64,000 nucleotides of DNA, taken from assembly GCA_963837455.1 (NCBI GenBank), contig CAWINM010000008.1, forward strand, positions 62,001 to 126,000. The letters are read 5' to 3'. Below are positions 61,238 through 64,000 of the stretch, one piece after another. The stretch comes from DASYQD01 sp963837455 (GTDB lineage Bacteria > Acidobacteriota > Thermoanaerobaculia > Multivoradales > JAIOJS01). Below the pieces are notes generated by a model. It had not been told where the DNA came from, made no database searches, and worked only from the letters and a program-made list of their open reading frames with translations. The translations under genes were made by a program, and so were the position numbers. Numbering within the stretch: the stretch's first letter is position 1; each line of letters begins with the position of its first letter.

Positions 61238-62170
61238 TCACGTCACAACCGCCTCGGCCGCCTGCTCGGCGGGCGTCAGCGTGGCGAGCTCCGGCACCAC
61301 CAGCGTCCCCGAGCCCTCGTTGGTGAAGAGCTCGGCGAGGAGCCCGTCGGGGACCCGCCACGACACCAGGTGCGCCCGCGCCACACCGCCGGCGAGCGCC
61401 GTCTCGATCGCCGTCGCCTTGGGTCCCATGCCGCCGGCCAGCACGCCGCGCTCGCGCAGCTTGGCGAGGCCGGCGAGGTCGATGTAGGAGATCAGCGAAC
61501 GCGGGTCGCCGGGGCGTTCGAGCAGCCCCGGCACGTCGGTGAGCAGCACCAGCTTGGCGGCGCCCATCGCCACCGCCAGCGCCGCGGCGACGCCGTCGGC
61601 GTTGCAGTTGAGCAGGTTTCCGTCGTCGTCGGCGGCGAGCGGCGAGACCACCGGCAGGACTCCGGCGGCGAGCAGGCTCTCGAGCACCGAGGGCGTGACC
61701 GCCACCACGTCGCCCACGTGCCCATAGTCGACGAGCTCGCCGTCGAGCGGCACCGGCGGCCGGCGACGGGCGCGCACCAGGCCGGCGTCGACGCCCGAGA
61801 GCCCCACCGCCGTCACGCCGCCGGCGCGGCAGGCGGCGAGCAGCGCGGTGTTGGCCTCGCCGTTGAGGGTGGCCACCGCGGCGGCCAGCGCCGGTCCGTC
61901 GGTGACCCGGCGGCCACCGATGAAGCGCGGCTCGCTGCCGAGCGCGCGCGACAGAGCGCTCGCCTGGGCGCCGCCGCCGTGCACCAGCACCACCCGGATG
62001 CCGAGGTGGAGCAGCGCCTCGACCTGTGCCAGCACCTCGCGGGTGGCGGCGGCGTCGGCGAGCAGCGCGCCGCCGACCTTGACGACGAACGTCCGGCCCT
62101 TGAAGAGGCGCACGTAGGGGAGCGCCTCGCGCAGCCCGACCGTGCCGTGACGCTGGCCGATGTCCTTCAT
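61238..62170 (-). CDS. argB: N-acylglutamate kinase (acetylglutamate kinase family)
   Basis: A kinase of 310 residues that phosphorylates N-acylglutamate. Its motifs are FVVKVGGALLADAAATREVL, VVLVHGGGAQASALSRALGS, GLSGVDAGLVRARRR, PVVSPLAADDDGNLLNCNAD, LLTDVPGLLERPGDPRSLIS and GGMGPKATAIETALAGGVAR. GGGAGGGG lies 7 nt before the ATG at 62170. If the downstream pathway uses succinylated intermediates (see the carbamoyltransferase), the substrate would be N-succinylglutamate rather than acetylglutamate; this cannot be decided from sequence by eye. Confidence 0.9.
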   Translation of the reverse strand: MKDIGQRHGTVGLREALPYVRLFKGRTFVVKVGGALLADAAATREVLAQVEALLHLGIRVVLVHGGGAQASALSRALGSEPRFIGGRRVTDGPALAAAVATLNGEANTALLAACRAGGVTAVGLSGVDAGLVRARRRPPVPLDGELVDYGHVGDVVAVTPSVLESLLAAGVLPVVSPLAADDDGNLLNCNADGVAAALAVAMGAAKLVLLTDVPGLLERPGDPRSLISYIDLAGLAKLRERGVLAGGMGPKATAIETALAGGVARAHLVSWRVPDGLLAELFTNEGSGTLVVPELATLTPAEQAAEAVVT

Positions 62171-62180
62171 GATTGCCCCT

Positions 62181-62399
62181 CCCCGCGCGCGGAGCGCGCT
62201 GCCGCCGCCCGCCCGACCCCCTCCCCTGGGTTCTCTCCCACCCCTATCCCCCCATCCCCCTGCCCCTCCAGGGGCAGGGGGCGCCACCGCACGCCCCCGC
62301 GCGCGGAGCGCGCTGCCGCCGCCCGCCCGACCCCCTCCCCTGGGTTCTCTCCCACCCCTATCCCCCCATCCCCCTGCCCCTCCAGGGGCAGGGGGCGCC
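62181..62399. repeat. 105-bp direct repeat (two copies) with an internal 11-bp hairpin
   Basis: Copies at 62181-62285 and 62295-62399 are identical as far as I can read and are separated by 9 bp, a period of 114 bp. Each holds a perfect hairpin, CCCCTGCCCCT-CC-AGGGGCAGGGG (62257-62280 and 62371-62394). The copies lie between the carbamoyltransferase stop and the argB ribosome binding site, so they add hairpins to the intercistronic message. A related core occurs near 16357-16380. Confidence 0.85.
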
Positions 62400-62435
62400 T
62401 CGGCACGCCCTGGCTGGGCTCGCGCGGCGTTGCCT

Positions 62436-63554
62436 TCATGGCTCCCCTCCCGGCTGCCCGACTTCCATCCCTTCCCCGGGCTCGGGGAGAGGCAGGGTGA
62501 ACCCGGTCTCGTGCACCGCCGCGGGGACCGCTGCCTCGCCACGGGCGTCTCGTGGAGCGCCCGCCAGCAGGCGGTGCAGCACCGCCATCTGCACCCACAT
62601 GCGGTTGCGGGCCTCGTGCACCACCACCGAGCGCGGCCCGTCGAGCACGGCATCGGTGACCACCACGTTGCGGCGCACCGGCAGGCAATGCATGAAGCGG
62701 CACTCGGCAGCCGCCTCGTCGAACCAGTGCTCGTCGACGCACCAGCCGCCGAGCGCCCGGCGGCGGATGGCCTCAGCCTGGCCGTCGCCGTAGAGCTCTG
62801 GCGACGCCCACGACTTCGCGTACAGCATGCGCGCGCCCTCCATCGCCTCGCCGGGGTCGTTGGTCTCGCGCACGCTGCCGCCGGCGAGCTCGGCCGCCGC
62901 TCGCGCGCGCGCCATCAACGGCTCGGGGAGACCGTAGCCATGGGGGCGGGCCACCACCACCTCCATGCCGCGCATCGCCGCCATCTGCAGCACGGCGGCG
63001 GGCACCGCCAGCGGCAGCGGCTTGGGGTGGCACGCCCACGAGAGCACGAAGCGACCGTGGCGCGGGATGGCGAGGTCCTCGAGCGTCTTCCAGTCGGCGA
63101 GCGCCTGGCAGGGGTGGTCGATCGCCGATTCGAGGTTGACCAGGGGTACTGGGCAGACCGCCGCCATGGCGCGGAAGGTCGCGTCGGAGAGGTCGGCGGC
63201 GAGATCGCGGCCCCCGGCGAAGGCCCGGATCCCCAGCGCGTCGGCGTAGGCGGCGAGCACCGGCACCGCCTCGCGAACGTGCTCGGCGGCGTCGCCGTTC
63301 ATCACCACTCCCTGCCGCGTTTCGAGGTGCCAGCTCCCCTGCCCGGGCGAGATGACGAAGGAGCTGCCGCCGAGCCGCACCATCGCCGACTGGAACGAGG
63401 CGAGGGTGCGCAGCGAGGGGTTGAAGAAGAGCAGTGCGAGCACGCGGCCGGCGAGCGCCTGCGGGTCTGGCTGGCGCTCGAGGCGGGCCGCCAGGGCCAG
63501 CAGGTCGAGCACCTCCTCGCGCGGCAGCTCGGTGAGCGAGAGGAAACGCTTCAC
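62436..63554 (-). CDS. N-acylornithine carbamoyltransferase (predicted succinyl-ornithine type)
   Basis: A carbamoyltransferase of 372 residues. The carbamoyl-phosphate site is FFNPSLRTLASFQ (43-55); ISPGQGSWHLETRQGVVMNG (68-87) is the loop that marks acyl-ornithine enzymes; DHPCQALADWKT (146-157), HPKPLPLAVP (176-185) and MHCLPVRRN (288-296) follow. The specificity position (Glu92 in the Xanthomonas acetyl enzyme, Pro90 in the Bacteroides succinyl enzyme) is Ala90, in GDAAEH. The residue matching the modified lysine of the Xanthomonas enzyme is valine. Both point to succinylornithine as substrate. The GTG start overlaps the argD stop as GTGA. About 40 residues after position 330 are an extra tail. 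Confidence 0.85.
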   Translation of the reverse strand: MKRFLSLTELPREEVLDLLALAARLERQPDPQALAGRVLALLFFNPSLRTLASFQSAMVRLGGSSFVISPGQGSWHLETRQGVVMNGDAAEHVREAVPVLAAYADALGIRAFAGGRDLAADLSDATFRAMAAVCPVPLVNLESAIDHPCQALADWKTLEDLAIPRHGRFVLSWACHPKPLPLAVPAAVLQMAAMRGMEVVVARPHGYGLPEPLMARARAAAELAGGSVRETNDPGEAMEGARMLYAKSWASPELYGDGQAEAIRRRALGGWCVDEHWFDEAAAECRFMHCLPVRRNVVVTDAVLDGPRSVVVHEARNRMWVQMAVLHRLLAGAPRDARGEAAVPAAVHETGFTLPLPEPGEGMEVGQPGGEP

Positions 63555-64000
63555 GGCCCCTCCACTGGCGACGAGGCCGCCGAGGCGGCCCTCGCTCCCG
63601 TCGCCCCTGCCGCGGTGGGGAGCCCGCCAAGCTCTGCGTCCGTTCGGGCGACCTGGGCGAGGGCGTCCGCCAACAGCTCGACGTGCTCGGTGCGCAGCAC
63701 CAGCGGCGGCAGCAGGCGTAGCACGTACGGGTCGGCGCTGGTGCCGGCCAGGATGCCGCGAGCGAGAAGCGCCGCCGCCACCTGCTTGGCCGGCGGGACC
63801 GTGCGCAGGCCCACCAGCAGCCCCTCCCCCTGCACCGCCGTAACCGGCCCCACCACGCAGGTCCGGCGCAGCTCCGCCGCCACCGCACGCACCCGCTCGA
63901 GCAGCCCCTCCTGCACGATGGCGTCGAGCACGGTGAGCACCATCGCCGCGGCGAGCGGGCCACCACCGAAGGTGCTGCCGAGGTCGCCGCTGCCGACGAC
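63551..64000 (-). CDS. argD: Acylornithine aminotransferase, C-terminal part (runs off the window)
   Basis: The last 149 codons of a class III PLP aminotransferase. GDLGSTFGGGPLAAAMVLTV, just after the PLP-lysine region, is the classic ArgD phrase; LLVGLRTVPPAKQVAAALLA and GTSADPYVLRLLPPLVL follow. The start and the PLP lysine lie beyond position 64000. It is upstream of, and overlaps, the carbamoyltransferase gene, as expected in an arginine operon. A short Ala/Gly-rich tail ends it. Confidence 0.88.
   Translation of the reverse strand, partial: VVGSGDLGSTFGGGPLAAAMVLTVLDAIVQEGLLERVRAVAAELRRTCVVGPVTAVQGEGLLVGLRTVPPAKQVAAALLARGILAGTSADPYVLRLLPPLVLRTEHVELLADALAQVARTDAELGGLPTAAGATGARAASAASSPVEGP

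Noticed and set aside
62181..62399. A CRISPR array
   Set aside because: There are only two 105-bp copies separated by 9 bp, with no short repeat and spacer pattern and no cas genes.

Overview
The window comes from a bacterium with very high G+C DNA. Almost every real gene is shadowed by long false reading frames on the other strand. Several gene types together fit Acidobacteriota best (Thermoanaerobaculia- or Holophagae-like): a fused aspartokinase/diaminopimelate decarboxylase, an arginine operon with an acyl-ornithine carbamoyltransferase, tricorn and gingipain-type (C25) peptidases, PKD/PPC repeat exoproteins and a secreted protein ending in a 'CRLVDTR' domain. This is inference from gene types; no rRNA or other marker gene lies in the window. 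I see no phage, transposase, CRISPR array, tRNA or rRNA gene.

Layout. 0-4.5 kb: an operon with overlapping GTGA junctions encoding two molybdo-hydroxylase subunits, an amidase and FdrA (purine/ureide or oxamate type). 4.7-8 kb: a malonyl-CoA synthetase-like ligase, an orphan 65-residue precursor-like peptide and a saccharopine dehydrogenase-fold protein. 8-12.6 kb: a giant secreted C25 peptidase. 13.1-14.8 kb: arsM with a cysteine-rich MarR regulator and two matching operators. 14.8-16.3 kb: blaI, a 50-codon gene and a divergent outer-membrane barrel, with paired operators between. 16.5-25.1 kb: cupin, PLP enzyme, secreted proteins, an S10 peptidase, an ABC-transporter fossil and the LysAC fusion. 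25.3-27.4 kb: an ABC-2 exporter. 27.5-31 kb: a tricorn protease split by a frameshift. 31.2-35.1 kb: a molybdo-oxidoreductase/cytochrome b pair and small genes. 35.1-41 kb: large exoproteins. 41-44.7 kb: a decayed zone with two divergent citrate synthase pseudogenes. 44.8-48.2 kb: an oxidoreductase, an MFS carrier and a response regulator. 48.2-53.6 kb: a 2-oxoacid dehydrogenase (E1a, E1b, E2) coupled to a split transketolase. 53.6-58.6 kb: ankyrin, GlcG and a MacB-type exporter without ATPase. 58.7-64 kb: an arginine operon (argD, acyl-ornithine carbamoyltransferase, argB, argE-type deacylase, argH).

How the genes work together. The arginine operon makes arginine through N-acylated intermediates up to acyl-citrulline, which the M20 enzyme deacylates before ArgH. 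The carbamoyltransferase carries alanine at the residue that separates acetyl- from succinyl-ornithine enzymes and otherwise resembles the Bacteroides succinyl type. Several genes have no Shine-Dalgarno but do have a TAGNCT-like -10 hexamer 7-10 nt before the start codon, so leaderless mRNAs are probably common here.
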